Shown here: positions 52,472 to 61,458 of the stretch, piece by piece | Layout: every line of letters begins with the position of its first letter | Numbering within the stretch: position 1 is the stretch's first letter | Origin: Clostridium_S neuense | GTDB taxonomy: Bacteria > Bacillota > Clostridia > Clostridiales > Clostridiaceae | Assembly: GCF_045310695.1 (NCBI RefSeq) | Contig: NZ_JBJIAA010000005.1 | Span: 186,001-250,000, forward strand | DNA length: 64,000 bases | Direction of reading: 5' to 3' | Program-made: the position numbers and the translations under genes | Notes under the pieces: model-generated | The model's database searches: none | The model's input: the letters and a program-made list of their open reading frames with translations, nothing else | Told to the model about the DNA's origin: nothing

Positions 52472-52501
52472 AAAAAATCCTCCTAAATAACGTATAAACT
52501 T

Positions 52502-52530
52502 ATATTAGTATAAAATCCTCTTTATGTCAA
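52502..52530 (-). promoter_or_regulatory. Sigma-A type promoter of the S4 leader
   Basis: On the minus strand TTGACA (52530-52525) and TAATAT (52507-52502) are 17 bp apart. The -35 box overlaps the last codons of the TetR gene. Transcription would begin just before leader ORF 1. Confidence 0.8.
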
Positions 52531-53148
52531 ACTAAACAACTCGTTTAAAAAATCTAGTGTCTTTTCATCTGTACCTAAAATTTTTGTAAGGGTTTCTTTA
52601 AATGCAGCAAGCTTTATAGGCATTGTTTTTGAACTCCATTTAAATAAGTCTTCATCTAAATAAAAGTTTGAAAGTGTTAATATAATTTCAGCTGTTTCAA
52701 GAGGATGTTTTACATTAAAAATTCCCTCGTCATTACCTTGTGAAATTATATCTGCATAAATGGGTGAAAAACTTTTAATAAGGGCAACCATCAATTTTTG
52801 GTGAAATATTTTATTTGATGGATCATTCATTTTTTCATCTTGCTGATTAAGGTTGTTAGCTTTTACAGAAGCTAAAAGTATTCGTTTTAATCTATCTATA
52901 GCATTTAGGTTTTTGTCATCCGTACTTGAAATTTCATTAATTAAAAGAGAAACTCTATTTTCTATTGCTGCATCGGCACATTCCTCTTTAGAAGAAAAGT
53001 AATGGTATAATGCGCCTTTAGAGATTCCTAATTTTTTGATTATCAATGCAAGTGTAGTGTTTTCGTAACCATTTGAGATGAATATATCCCAAATGTTATT
53101 TGCTAGCTCAGTTCTTTTATTATCAAAATTTATATTTGTTCTAGACAT
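52522..53148 (-). CDS. TetR-family regulator
   Basis: A 208-residue repressor. The HTH region reads TELANNIWDIFISNGYENTT then LALIIKKLGISKGALYHYFS and SKEECADAAIE (residues 13-60), the common TetR layout. ATG at 53148 with GGAGGG upstream. The gene 70 bp upstream in the same direction encodes a ketopantoate-reductase-like enzyme, probably in one operon with it. A palindrome before that gene (54164) may be its operator. Effector unknown. Confidence 0.88.
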   Translation of the reverse strand: MSRTNINFDNKRTELANNIWDIFISNGYENTTLALIIKKLGISKGALYHYFSSKEECADAAIENRVSLLINEISSTDDKNLNAIDRLKRILLASVKANNLNQQDEKMNDPSNKIFHQKLMVALIKSFSPIYADIISQGNDEGIFNVKHPLETAEIILTLSNFYLDEDLFKWSSKTMPIKLAAFKETLTKILGTDEKTLDFLNELFSLT

Positions 53149-53218
53149 GATGTTTTTCCCTCCATTGTATAAACCATCTGTCTTAGATTGTATTAAATAT
53201 TAAACCTAACGTCAATTA

Positions 53219-54145
53219 TTAGAGCAGTTCACTGAGCTTTTCCATATTAGTAATATTGATATTGAATTCTCTTCCAGTTTGGAGCATCTTTTTAAAGTTA
53301 TCTTTCATTTCATCAATTGCTTTAAAGGCATGAGCGGTATAACGCTGCATTATTGGATTTTTTTCAAAGTTACGTCTAAACATTGGATAGAGTATAAAAA
53401 ATGGAATGGACATCATTTTTACTTCTGGAAACTCTTTTAGATTGGCTCCTTTTCTTTCACAAATTTTGTAACCTTCACACATAGCTTTAAAGCACATTTT
53501 TACTAGTTTTTTATCTTTTAAAACGTCACTTAAACTACTATATTTTGAAAGTCCAACACCAAGAGGGCTTGAACCAACGTTGTGTATCCATAACCAGTGA
53601 AGTATATTTGATGGAATTTCAGGTTCAATGCCGCAGCTTTTAAAAGCTTTCACTGTAGCATCTAATAATGGTTTTTGAATTTCATATACAGTTCCAAGTG
53701 TTATATCATTACCTACATTACCCCAAAGTAAATCTCCTTTAAAGGTTCCACCGCCGCCAGCATATCCCATGATGTATTGATCTTTCTTTAAGTATTTATC
53801 TATTTCAGAGGTTCCATTCCAATTTAAAGTGAAGATTAAATACTTGGCATCAGGTGCTTTATATGCAAGGGTTTTAAGCGCATCCTCCAATTGATAAGTA
53901 TTCACTGGAAGCATGATTAAATCGTAATCTTCAGTTATTTCTGTAACGCATTTATAGGTATATTCTCCTGTTGTGTTGATATGATCTTTATCATTGCGCT
54001 CGTCTATAATGTCATAAGGTATAGTTTTACCATTCATAAGTTTAAACTTATTTTCTCTAACGAAGTGAGTTATTTCGTGATGTTTTGAAAGTGCATGTCC
54101 GTAAAGTGTACCGATAACACCTGTTCCTAATATTAATATTTTCAT
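53219..54145 (-). CDS. Ketopantoate reductase (ApbA/PanE) family oxidoreductase
   Basis: A 308-residue NAD(P)-dependent enzyme. The dinucleotide fold is KILILGTGVIGTLYGHALSK at the N-terminus, followed by DLIMLPVNTYQLEDAL near 75 and the family's TLNWNG, where true PanE has a QNG pattern. The C-terminal helical domain is HNVGSSPLGVGLSKYSSLSD near 188. The differing motif and the TetR partner suggest a detoxifying or secondary-metabolism role rather than pantothenate synthesis. ATG at 54145 with GGAGGT upstream; earlier in-frame starts lie in the operator region. Confidence 0.8.
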   Translation of the reverse strand: MKILILGTGVIGTLYGHALSKHHEITHFVRENKFKLMNGKTIPYDIIDERNDKDHINTTGEYTYKCVTEITEDYDLIMLPVNTYQLEDALKTLAYKAPDAKYLIFTLNWNGTSEIDKYLKKDQYIMGYAGGGGTFKGDLLWGNVGNDITLGTVYEIQKPLLDATVKAFKSCGIEPEIPSNILHWLWIHNVGSSPLGVGLSKYSSLSDVLKDKKLVKMCFKAMCEGYKICERKGANLKEFPEVKMMSIPFFILYPMFRRNFEKNPIMQRYTAHAFKAIDEMKDNFKKMLQTGREFNINITNMEKLSELL

Positions 54146-54163
54146 AAAATTACCTCCTATTAA

Positions 54164-54182
54164 TAAACCGACTGTTGGTTTA
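54164..54182. promoter_or_regulatory. Palindromic operator candidate for TetR
   Basis: TAAACC and GGTTTA flank GACTGTT, 19 bp in all, just before the ribosome site of the reductase gene. A 6-7-6 spacing fits TetR-family sites. Confidence 0.6.
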
Positions 54183-54429
54183 ATTATAATTAAAAGTATA
54201 GACAGTGTCAATGTTAAATTTTAATAGATTTTACTATATGGAGATGTTTTTTAGTGTAGCAGCTTCTAGGTCCTTCTTTTAACAAGATGGTTGTATGCAT
54301 TATAATGGTATTTATAATACCTTTAGAAAAATTTTATGAAAAAAACAATATTTTTCTATTAGTCTAAAAACGAAATAAAATTTGTACAAAAATGATAACA
54401 AATATTTTTAAATAAAATTATAATTAAGT

Positions 54430-54443
54430 TGTAAATGTTTACA
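54430..54443. promoter_or_regulatory. cre-like catabolite-control site before the araC gene
   Basis: TGTAAATGTTTACA is a perfect palindrome and fits the CcpA-binding pattern TGTAA...TTACA. It lies 36 bp before the start of the regulator gene of the glucoside operon. Confidence 0.65.
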
Positions 54444-54478
54444 GATTAATTATGGTGTGTTATGAAATGGAGGGAAAA

Positions 54479-55433
54479 ATGAGTTCATATATTTTTGAGA
54501 TAATTGAACATGAAGAAAAATATCCAGCGAAGGTGTTTGTAACATCAATTGAGCATTCAACGTTTCATTGGCATTATGATTATGAATTAATTTTAGTTTT
54601 AAAAGGATCCTTGGTAGTAAACGCAAGTCCTAAAATATCCGTACTAAGATCAGGAGATAGGAGATATTATTTTATTAAATTCAAAAGCGGTACATGAGCT
54701 GCAGTGTACTAAGGAAGAAAATCTTTGCTTATTTATCCAAATAAATGAAAACTTATTTAAAGATTTAAAGGATGATAATAAGTCATATTATTTTTACTTG
54801 AATAGCGCACTTAACGATAAAATGCCTAAAAACGGATATATGAGTTATGTTGCAATTGCAGCCAAAATTGGATTAGAAAATCAGAAGGAAGAAATTTTTA
54901 ATTCTTACAGAATAAAAGCTTTAATTTATATGCTCATAGCAGATTTGTTTGAATATGCATTATATGATGTCTATCAAAGAGCTGTAGATTTAAAAAAAGC
55001 TGAACACACAGAGCTACTTATGCAAATAATAGATTTTATCCAACAAAACTGCAAAAGGGATATGGTTCTAGAGGAACTTAATGAGCGCTTAGGGGTGAGT
55101 GAAAAATCTGTTTATCGTTTTCTTAAGAAAAACATAGGAATGTCCCCTAAGGATTTGGTTCTAAGCAGTAAAATAGAAGCTTCTAAGTATATGCTGAAAT
55201 TTTCAAACAAATCAATTAGCTTTATATCTGATGATTGCGGCTTTTATTCCGAAAGTACATTTTACAGAGCTTTTAAAAAGGAATTGGGAGTTACACCTGC
55301 AGAGTATCGAAAAAATGGAGCAGATTTGAGTGCAAATCCAAACGTGAAGGGTTATTTGCACTTCAATTTAAAAGAGTCTATTAATTTATTAGAAAAATAT
55401 TGTATTGGAGATGTTAGAAATGAAATGTACTAA
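54479..55433 (+). pseudogene. AraC-family regulator disrupted by a 7-bp duplication
   Basis: The N-terminal part (SSYIFEIIEHEEKYPAKVFV, then HSTFHWHYDYELILVLKGSL) is a cupin-type sugar-sensing domain. At 54653-54666 GGAGATA is repeated exactly in tandem, shifting the frame to a stop at 54697. Without one copy the frame continues as GDIILLNSKAVHELQC and on to the two HTH motifs (MVLEELNERLGVSEKSVYRF and FYSESTFYRAFKKELGVTP). The full protein would be about 315 residues. Start ATG 54479 with GGAGGG. It may be inactive, phase-variable, or a sequencing artefact. It overlaps the glycosidase gene by 14 bp. Confidence 0.85.
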
Positions 55434-57489
55434 ATCAGAAAGATTGTCTTATACTGAAAAAGCAAAAAAAATAGTTGATTCTTTAACTTTAGAGGAAAAG
55501 GTTTCATTAATGAGTGGAAGTGTCGGTCTTAAGGATATGCTTGGAGATTTAGCTACTGATCCTGATGGAAGACATTATAATTATTATCCTTATCCAGCTG
55601 GAGGTATAGAAAAAGTTGATTTGCCGCCTATGCTTTTTTGTGATGGTCCAAGAGGAGTAGTTTGCGGAAATGGAAAAAGTACGTGCTTCCCGGTAACAAT
55701 GCTTAGAGGTGCAACCTTTGATACAGAATTAGAAGAAAAGATAGGTCATGCTATAGGAAAAGAGGTACATGGTTTTAAAGGTAATTTATTTGCAGGGGTA
55801 TGTATTAACTTGCCATATAATCCTGGTTGGGGAAGAAGCCAAGAAACTTACGGTGAAGAATCTTTTCACTTAGGAGAAATGGGAAGGGCATTGGTTAAAG
55901 GCGTACAAGATGAGAACGTAATAGCATGTATAAAGCATTTTGCTTTTAATCAGATGGAAATTTCAAGATTTAAAGTAAATGTTGAATGTGATAAACGAAC
56001 TGAAAGAGAAGTATTTCTTCCCCATTTTAAAAAGTGCATAGATGCAGGGGCAGCTTCAGTCATGAGCTCATATAATTTATACAAAGGAACTCACTGTGGA
56101 CATAATGATTATCTGTTAAACGAGGTGCTTAAAAAAGAATGGGATTTTGACGGATTTGTTATGAGCGATTTTATATGGGGAGTTAGAGATACTGTTGAAG
56201 CAGCTAATGGTGGGCAGGATATGGAAATGTGCTGCACGCAGTTTTTTGGAGATAAATTAGTTGCAGCTGTTAAAGATGGAAAAGTAAAAGAAAGTAGAAT
56301 TGATGATGCTGCGCTTCGTATTGTACGTACACTTTTAGCTTTTAAGGATGCTTATAATAATGAATGTGATGAAAGTGTGATTGGATGCAAAGAACATGTT
56401 AAGCTTGCACTAAAGGCAGCAAGGGAAGGAATTACATTAATTAAAAATGATAATAGCATACTACCACTAGATAAAAATAAAGCAAAACGAGTTGTTGTAT
56501 TAGGAAAACTAGGGGATAAGGAGGTAATTGGAGATCATGGTTCTAGTCAGGTTAGACCAGCTTATGTAGTAACACCGCTTCAAGGAATTGCTAATGCTGC
56601 ACCTAAAGTGGATGTTGTATATTATAATGGTGAAGATCTAGAGCATGCAAAGGAATTAGCAAAAGATGCTGATGCAGTTGTATTTGTGGTTGGCTACAAT
56701 TATGATGATGAAGGAGAATATATATCTGAAGATGAATTCAACTCTTATACTGGAGCAGTAGGAGGAGATAGAAAGAATTCTTTAAATCTTCATGTAGAGG
56801 AAATTAAATTATTAAATGAAGTAGGACCTGTTAATGCTAACTCTATAGCTGTATTAGTTGGTGGAAACATGATAATGATGGAAGGCTGGAAAGATAGCGT
56901 TGGAGCTATAATGATGGCTTATTATCCAGGAATGGAAGGTGGAACAGCATTAGGAGAAATAATATTTGGAGATGTAAATCCAAGTGGAAAGTTACCTTAT
57001 GTAATTCCGTTTAAAGAAGATGATCTTCCACAAGTAAATTGGGATACAACGCATCAATGGTATGACTATTATCATGGTTATACAAAGCTTGAAAAGGAAG
57101 GAATAAAGCCATGCATTCCATACGGATTTGGATTGTCTTATACTGATTTTGATTTTAGTAAAGCTGAATTTTCTGCAGATAATGATAACGTTAATGCTAA
57201 ATGCACTGTTACTAATACAGGTAAAGTAGCGGGCGATGAAGTAGTGCAAATGTATGTAGGCTTTAAAAATTCTTCTGTGGATAGACCTGTAAAGATATTA
57301 AGAGGTTTTACTCGTGTAAGCTTGAAACCAGGAGAAAGTAAAGAAGTAACAATAAGCTGCCCTAAGGAAGAAATTTGCTGGTATAATGAAAAAACTGGCA
57401 AGATGGAACTAGAGCATATGGAATATGAAGTATATGTAGGCAGCAGCAGTGCTAATTCTGATTTATGTATGGGAAAGGTTACTCTGTAG
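55420..57489 (+). CDS. Glycoside hydrolase family 3 (beta-glucosidase-like)
   Basis: A 689-residue enzyme without a signal peptide, so intracellular. The GH3 barrel has CDGPRGV near 67, a KHF(A)FNQME block near 172 and the nucleophile Asp in GFVMSDFIWG near 250. The alpha/beta sandwich domain (about 320-555) and a C-terminal fibronectin-III-like domain (TNTGKVAGDEVVQMYVGF) follow. The ATG at 55420 has TTGGAG 9 bases upstream. Together with the GPH symporter it would hydrolyse an imported beta-glucoside or xyloside. Confidence 0.92.
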   Translation: MKCTKSERLSYTEKAKKIVDSLTLEEKVSLMSGSVGLKDMLGDLATDPDGRHYNYYPYPAGGIEKVDLPPMLFCDGPRGVVCGNGKSTCFPVTMLRGATFDTELEEKIGHAIGKEVHGFKGNLFAGVCINLPYNPGWGRSQETYGEESFHLGEMGRALVKGVQDENVIACIKHFAFNQMEISRFKVNVECDKRTEREVFLPHFKKCIDAGAASVMSSYNLYKGTHCGHNDYLLNEVLKKEWDFDGFVMSDFIWGVRDTVEAANGGQDMEMCCTQFFGDKLVAAVKDGKVKESRIDDAALRIVRTLLAFKDAYNNECDESVIGCKEHVKLALKAAREGITLIKNDNSILPLDKNKAKRVVVLGKLGDKEVIGDHGSSQVRPAYVVTPLQGIANAAPKVDVVYYNGEDLEHAKELAKDADAVVFVVGYNYDDEGEYISEDEFNSYTGAVGGDRKNSLNLHVEEIKLLNEVGPVNANSIAVLVGGNMIMMEGWKDSVGAIMMAYYPGMEGGTALGEIIFGDVNPSGKLPYVIPFKEDDLPQVNWDTTHQWYDYYHGYTKLEKEGIKPCIPYGFGLSYTDFDFSKAEFSADNDNVNAKCTVTNTGKVAGDEVVQMYVGFKNSSVDRPVKILRGFTRVSLKPGESKEVTISCPKEEICWYNEKTGKMELEHMEYEVYVGSSSANSDLCMGKVTL

Positions 57490-57506
57490 TTTAGGGATGA
57501 TAGTTA

Positions 57507-57541
57507 TATGGCGAGTAATAATTAGTAGTTATCTCGCCATA
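57507..57541 (+). terminator. Hairpin after the GH3 gene
   Basis: TATGGCGAG and CTCGCCATA are perfect arms around 17 bases. No T-run follows, so it may slow or protect the transcript rather than end it. Confidence 0.5.
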
Positions 57542-57615
57542 AGCTTATAAATATTATTTTGCAGCATTAAAAATTAGAAGAAGCTGCGTTAAAAAATAAA
57601 TAAAGTATATAATAA

Positions 57616-57629
57616 TGTAAACGTTTAAA
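57616..57629. promoter_or_regulatory. cre-like site before the symporter gene
   Basis: TGTAAACGTTTAAA fits the CcpA cre pattern with a central CG. It lies 35 bp before the symporter start, next to a likely promoter, and pairs with the similar site at 54430. Confidence 0.65.
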
Positions 57630-57663
57630 TAAATATTTTAATATGTTGAGGGGATGAAGTATT

Positions 57664-58989
57664 GTGGAAGATAAGATTTTGCTAAAGGAAAAGCTTGCTT
57701 ATTCAGCTGGTGATGTTGGCTGTAATTTTATATATGCATTAGTTAGTTCGTTTTTAATGATTTATTATACTAACAATGTTAAGCTTGGAGCTGCTGCTGT
57801 TGGTACTTTAATATTGATAGCAAGACTTTTAGATGGTGTTACAGATTTAACTATGGGAGCGATTATTGATAAAACTAATACTAGATGGGGAAAAACTAGA
57901 CCGTGGATCTTATTTAGTGCACCGCTTATGTGTATTGGCTTAATACTTCTTTTTAATGTTCCAATGGGCTTTAGTCAAAATGGGAAGTTGATTTATGCAT
58001 ATATCACGTATATTTTTCTAATGTCGATTATATATACAATAGCAAACCTGTCATATTGTACACTGCTTTCTAGAATATCAGATAATATACAGGAACGTTC
58101 TGTTTTAAGTTCTATTAGATTTTTCTTTGTTATAATACTTACTATTACCTTGTCAATGATTACAAATCCACTGGTAGAGAAATATGGGTGGACAAAAATA
58201 TCAATTATTTATGGTATTCTTGCATTTATATGTTTATTTATCACCTTTGCCTTTACAAAAGAAAGATGTAACAATGATAAACAAGAAAAAATGGAGCTTA
58301 AAAAGGGATTTGCCTCTTTAGCGAAAAATAAGTACTTTTTCTTTCTTGCAATTATGTTTGTCATTACTTACACAGATTTAGGTGTGTATTCTGGTTCAAT
58401 GCTTTATTACACGACTTATGTTATTCATGATGCTAACTTGATGGGAATGCTTACGTTATCGTTTTATGGACCTATGGTAATTGTATTTGTATTTTTACCT
58501 AAGCTTATAAGTATGTTTGGTAAGTGGAAAATTATGATGGTTGGCTTGCTTCTCAAACTAATAGGCTCTATTATTATGGCGCTTGATCCCAGCTCTTTTC
58601 AGTTTGCTGTAGCTGGTAGTATTGTAAAAGGTGCTGGTATGGCTCCAATATTAGTTGGAATTTTTGCAATTGTTGCAGACGTTGTAGATTATGGTGAGTG
58701 GAAAACAGGCATACGTGTGGATGGTTTAATTAACAGTTGCGTAAGCTTTGGAATGAAATTAGGGGGAGGCATTGGAACTGCTATTCTTGGATGGATTCTT
58801 GCATGGGGAAAATATAATGGTTCTGCTAAAGTGCAGGTAGAATCAGCATTAACTTCAATTAAAATTTCATTTGTGTATTCAGGAATTGTACTTGCTATAG
58901 CAGCATTAGTTGTAATGTACTTTATAAATATTGATAAAGTTGCAGGTAAGATGAAAAGCGAACTTAATGCTAAAACAATCTCTGACTAA
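57664..58989 (+). CDS. GPH-family sugar:cation symporter
   Basis: A 441-residue, 12-helix transporter of the glycoside-pentoside-hexuronide family. The N-terminus KLAYSAGDVGCNFIYALVSS and LIARLLDGVTDLTMGAIIDK with TRWGKTRPWIL (about 55-80) are the family signatures; DYGEWKTGIRVDG near 340 is the second. It lacks the C-terminal IIA domain of LacS-type members. GTG at 57664 with GAGGGG upstream. Substrate probably the sugar cleaved by the adjacent GH3 enzyme. Confidence 0.92.
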   Translation: MEDKILLKEKLAYSAGDVGCNFIYALVSSFLMIYYTNNVKLGAAAVGTLILIARLLDGVTDLTMGAIIDKTNTRWGKTRPWILFSAPLMCIGLILLFNVPMGFSQNGKLIYAYITYIFLMSIIYTIANLSYCTLLSRISDNIQERSVLSSIRFFFVIILTITLSMITNPLVEKYGWTKISIIYGILAFICLFITFAFTKERCNNDKQEKMELKKGFASLAKNKYFFFLAIMFVITYTDLGVYSGSMLYYTTYVIHDANLMGMLTLSFYGPMVIVFVFLPKLISMFGKWKIMMVGLLLKLIGSIIMALDPSSFQFAVAGSIVKGAGMAPILVGIFAIVADVVDYGEWKTGIRVDGLINSCVSFGMKLGGGIGTAILGWILAWGKYNGSAKVQVESALTSIKISFVYSGIVLAIAALVVMYFINIDKVAGKMKSELNAKTISD

Positions 58990-59038
58990 AAGAAAGAGCC
59001 TATAAAGTTTAAATTTAACTTTATAGGCTCTTTCTTTT
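58990..59038 (+). terminator. Terminator after the symporter gene
   Basis: AAAGAGCCTATAAAGTT and AACTTTATAGGCTCTTT form a 17-bp perfect stem with a short loop, followed by CTTTTAG. Confidence 0.92.
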
Positions 59039-59234
59039 AGTATATATTGCTTGCTTTAATAATAAATATGTTTATATTAAATAGCTACAAAAGGTACTTT
59101 CGTATAACTTGTGAGGTTTATGTCATAAAGTTGAAAAATAACCATAATATTATTGAAAACCATTATTTATAACACTATACTAGTTAATGTAAAGCACGGT
59201 AAGCCTTGCAAATACACTAGGAGGAGAATAAATT

Positions 59235-60104
59235 ATGAGAAGAAATTTAAAAGGAGCGTTAGCAGTATTTTTATTTGTTAGTGTTGGATGCTTTCAAGGA
59301 GCGCATGCTGCAAGTATAAAAAATAATAATAAGAATTTAAATGGAAAAGTACAATATAGGGCTGCAAGACAAGTTGGTTTAAATAATAATGAAACATTAA
59401 CATTAAATAAAACCACAGATTCGTTAACAGTAGGAGAAGGAGATAAGTTAACGGCATCACTAAATAATGTTAGCATGCCATTTGTGGAGTGGATTTCAAG
59501 TGATCCATCAGTGGTATATGTAGAGCCTAATGGAGAAGTAACAGCAAATGAAGCTGGACAAGCAACGCTAACTGCAAAATGCGGAGAATTGACTGCAAGC
59601 TGTGTTGTAACTGTAAAAGATGGAACTGGGTCCAAAATAAAATTAAATAAAATTATAGATATACTAAATACAGGCGATGTTGATCAATTATCAGTGCAGG
59701 CAACTTCGGATAACATTGCTAGTGAAGTTAAATGGAGTACAACTAATCCATCAATAGCAAAGGTGGATGCTAATGGAAAAGTAACAGCTAGTGGACGAGG
59801 AACAGCATGGATAACAGTATCATATGGTTCAAAGATAGAAGGTACATGCATGGTAAATGTTTCAGATGGTGAACAATTTGCAATAAATAAAACTACAGAA
59901 ACATTGCAGGTAGGAGATATGGATACTCTTACAGCAACGCTAAATAATAAAGTTGATAGAGATGTAACTTTTATGACAAATTCATCACGTGTGGCTACAG
60001 TAGATGGAAATGGAAAGTTAATAGCAACAGGAAAAGGAACAGCAGTAATAATAGCAGTAAGTAAAGATGGAACTATGGCAGCATGCACAGTAACTGTAGA
60101 ATAA
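59235..60104 (+). CDS. Secreted protein with three bacterial Ig-like (Big_2) domains
   Basis: 289 residues. The signal peptide RRNLKGALAVFLFVSVGCFQ ends near AHAA. Three Big_2 domains follow (about 54-128, 132-205 and 208-289), each with a WxSxxPSxxxVxxNGxVTA core. No enzyme domain is present. ATG at 59235 with AGGAGGAG upstream. Its signal peptide closely resembles those of the proteins at 43693 and 47731, so the three form a dispersed surface-protein family. Confidence 0.82.
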   Translation: MRRNLKGALAVFLFVSVGCFQGAHAASIKNNNKNLNGKVQYRAARQVGLNNNETLTLNKTTDSLTVGEGDKLTASLNNVSMPFVEWISSDPSVVYVEPNGEVTANEAGQATLTAKCGELTASCVVTVKDGTGSKIKLNKIIDILNTGDVDQLSVQATSDNIASEVKWSTTNPSIAKVDANGKVTASGRGTAWITVSYGSKIEGTCMVNVSDGEQFAINKTTETLQVGDMDTLTATLNNKVDRDVTFMTNSSRVATVDGNGKLIATGKGTAVIIAVSKDGTMAACTVTVE

Positions 60105-60116
60105 TTCAAAAATAAT

Positions 60117-60310
60117 GCGAAGTAACAATGCTTCGTCGTATTAAAAAGGTTCTATAAATCTAATATAAAAAAATCCTAAAATTCTAAGAGGCTTCAATAA
60201 CTCGCTGAGAAAACGCTCAAACAGATTGAAGTCTCTAAGGATTTTAGGATTTTTTTATCAAGATTTATTAGAACCTTTTTAAACTGTTCCTTCAGTATTG
60301 TTACTTCACA
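60117..60310. repeat. TAACAATGCTTCG palindromic element, copy 4
   Basis: Left tip GCGAAGTAACAATGCTTCGTC at 60117 and right tip CTTCAGTATTGTTACTTC at 60290-60307. Inner arms AAAAAAATCCTAAAATTCT and GGATTTTAGGATTTTTTTA (about 60166 and 60238) are complementary, as are GGTTCTATAAATCT and AGATTTATTAGAACC. The whole element folds on itself. It lies between the Ig-like gene and the ABC operon. Confidence 0.85.
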
Positions 60311-60419
60311 CTTCTTTTATTTCTCAAAAATCAACCTTTAGAATCAATCTTTCGGTTGATTTGTTTTTTTGTCTTTTTTGTTACTATAGCATCAAGGAAG
60401 CATTGAAGGGAGATAAAAT

Positions 60420-61358
60420 ATGGAAAATATAATAGAAGTGAAAAACTTAGAAAAAGGCTATAAGGACAAAAAAGCAGTAAAGGGAATTAGTTTTGATGTA
60501 AGAAAAGGAGAAGTATTGGGTTTTCTTGGACCAAATGGTGCCGGGAAAAGTACAACTATAAATATATTAGCTACAGCTTTAAAAGCTGATGGTGGACAAA
60601 TTAAGTTTAATGGGCAAAATGTTAAGGAAAATACGCTTTATGTTAAAAAAAATATAGGAATAGTTCCACAAGATTTAGCAATATATGAGGATATATCAGC
60701 AGAAAGAAACGTGAAATTTTTTGCAAGCTTATATGGTATCAAAGGAGAAAAATTAAAGGAAAAGGTAAAGGAAGCACTCCAGTTTGTAGGATTATATGAT
60801 AGAAAAAATGACAAGCCAAAAACTTTTTCGGGTGGTATGAAAAGAAGACTTAATATAGCATGTGCTATAGCTCACAATCCAAAGCTAATAATAATGGATG
60901 AGCCTACTGTTGGAATAGATCCTCAGTCAAGAAATCATATTTTAAATTCTATAAAAAATCTTCAAAAAGGAGGCGCAACAATAATATATACAACTCACTA
61001 CATGGAAGAAGTAGAGGAAATATCAGATAGAATAATAATAATGGATCATGGAACTATTATCGCTGAAGGAACAAAAGAAAAGCTTAAAGAAAATATTCAG
61101 GATGAAAAGGTATATGTTATAGAAACTGATAACGCAGAGAAATTAAGTGATGATGATTTCTTTGAGGTTGAAGGTGTTAAGAAGGTGACTATATTAAAAA
61201 ATAGAGTTGAAATAACATGTTTAAACACTGTAGAAAATCTGGATAAGTTAATTATGACTATGATGAATAAGCACTGCAAAATAAACAATGTAACAACTAA
61301 TTCAGCTTCACTTGAAAGAGTATTCTTAAATCTTACAGGAAGAAGCCTTAGAGACTGA
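60420..61358 (+). CDS. ABC transporter ATPase (DrrA/CcmA type)
   Basis: 312 residues. Walker A GPNGAGKST near 38, signature FSGGMKRRLNIACAI near 138, Walker B LIIMDEPTVGIDP near 158, and the switch His in YTTHYMEEVEEIS near 195. The C-terminal 80 residues form the extra domain typical of drug or lipid exporters of the ABC-2 class. ATG at 60420 with AAGGGAGAT upstream. A partial repeat separates it from its permease. Confidence 0.92.
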   Translation: MENIIEVKNLEKGYKDKKAVKGISFDVRKGEVLGFLGPNGAGKSTTINILATALKADGGQIKFNGQNVKENTLYVKKNIGIVPQDLAIYEDISAERNVKFFASLYGIKGEKLKEKVKEALQFVGLYDRKNDKPKTFSGGMKRRLNIACAIAHNPKLIIMDEPTVGIDPQSRNHILNSIKNLQKGGATIIYTTHYMEEVEEISDRIIIMDHGTIIAEGTKEKLKENIQDEKVYVIETDNAEKLSDDDFFEVEGVKKVTILKNRVEITCLNTVENLDKLIMTMMNKHCKINNVTTNSASLERVFLNLTGRSLRD

Positions 61359-61440
61359 AAGGTAGAGTAGAGAGTAGGGAGTAGAGAGTAAAGTGAAGGA
61401 GGATTTTTCTTCATTTCATTCAGAAAAATCTTTAATTATT
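61359..61440. repeat. GAGTA element, partial copy D
   Basis: GGTAGAGTAGAGAGTAGGGAG, then AAGTGAAGGAGGATTTTTCTTC and CAGAAAAATC. Only the left half is present. It sits between two genes of one operon, so it is transcribed. Confidence 0.75.
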
Positions 61441-61458
61441 TATAGGGAGGAAAACAAA

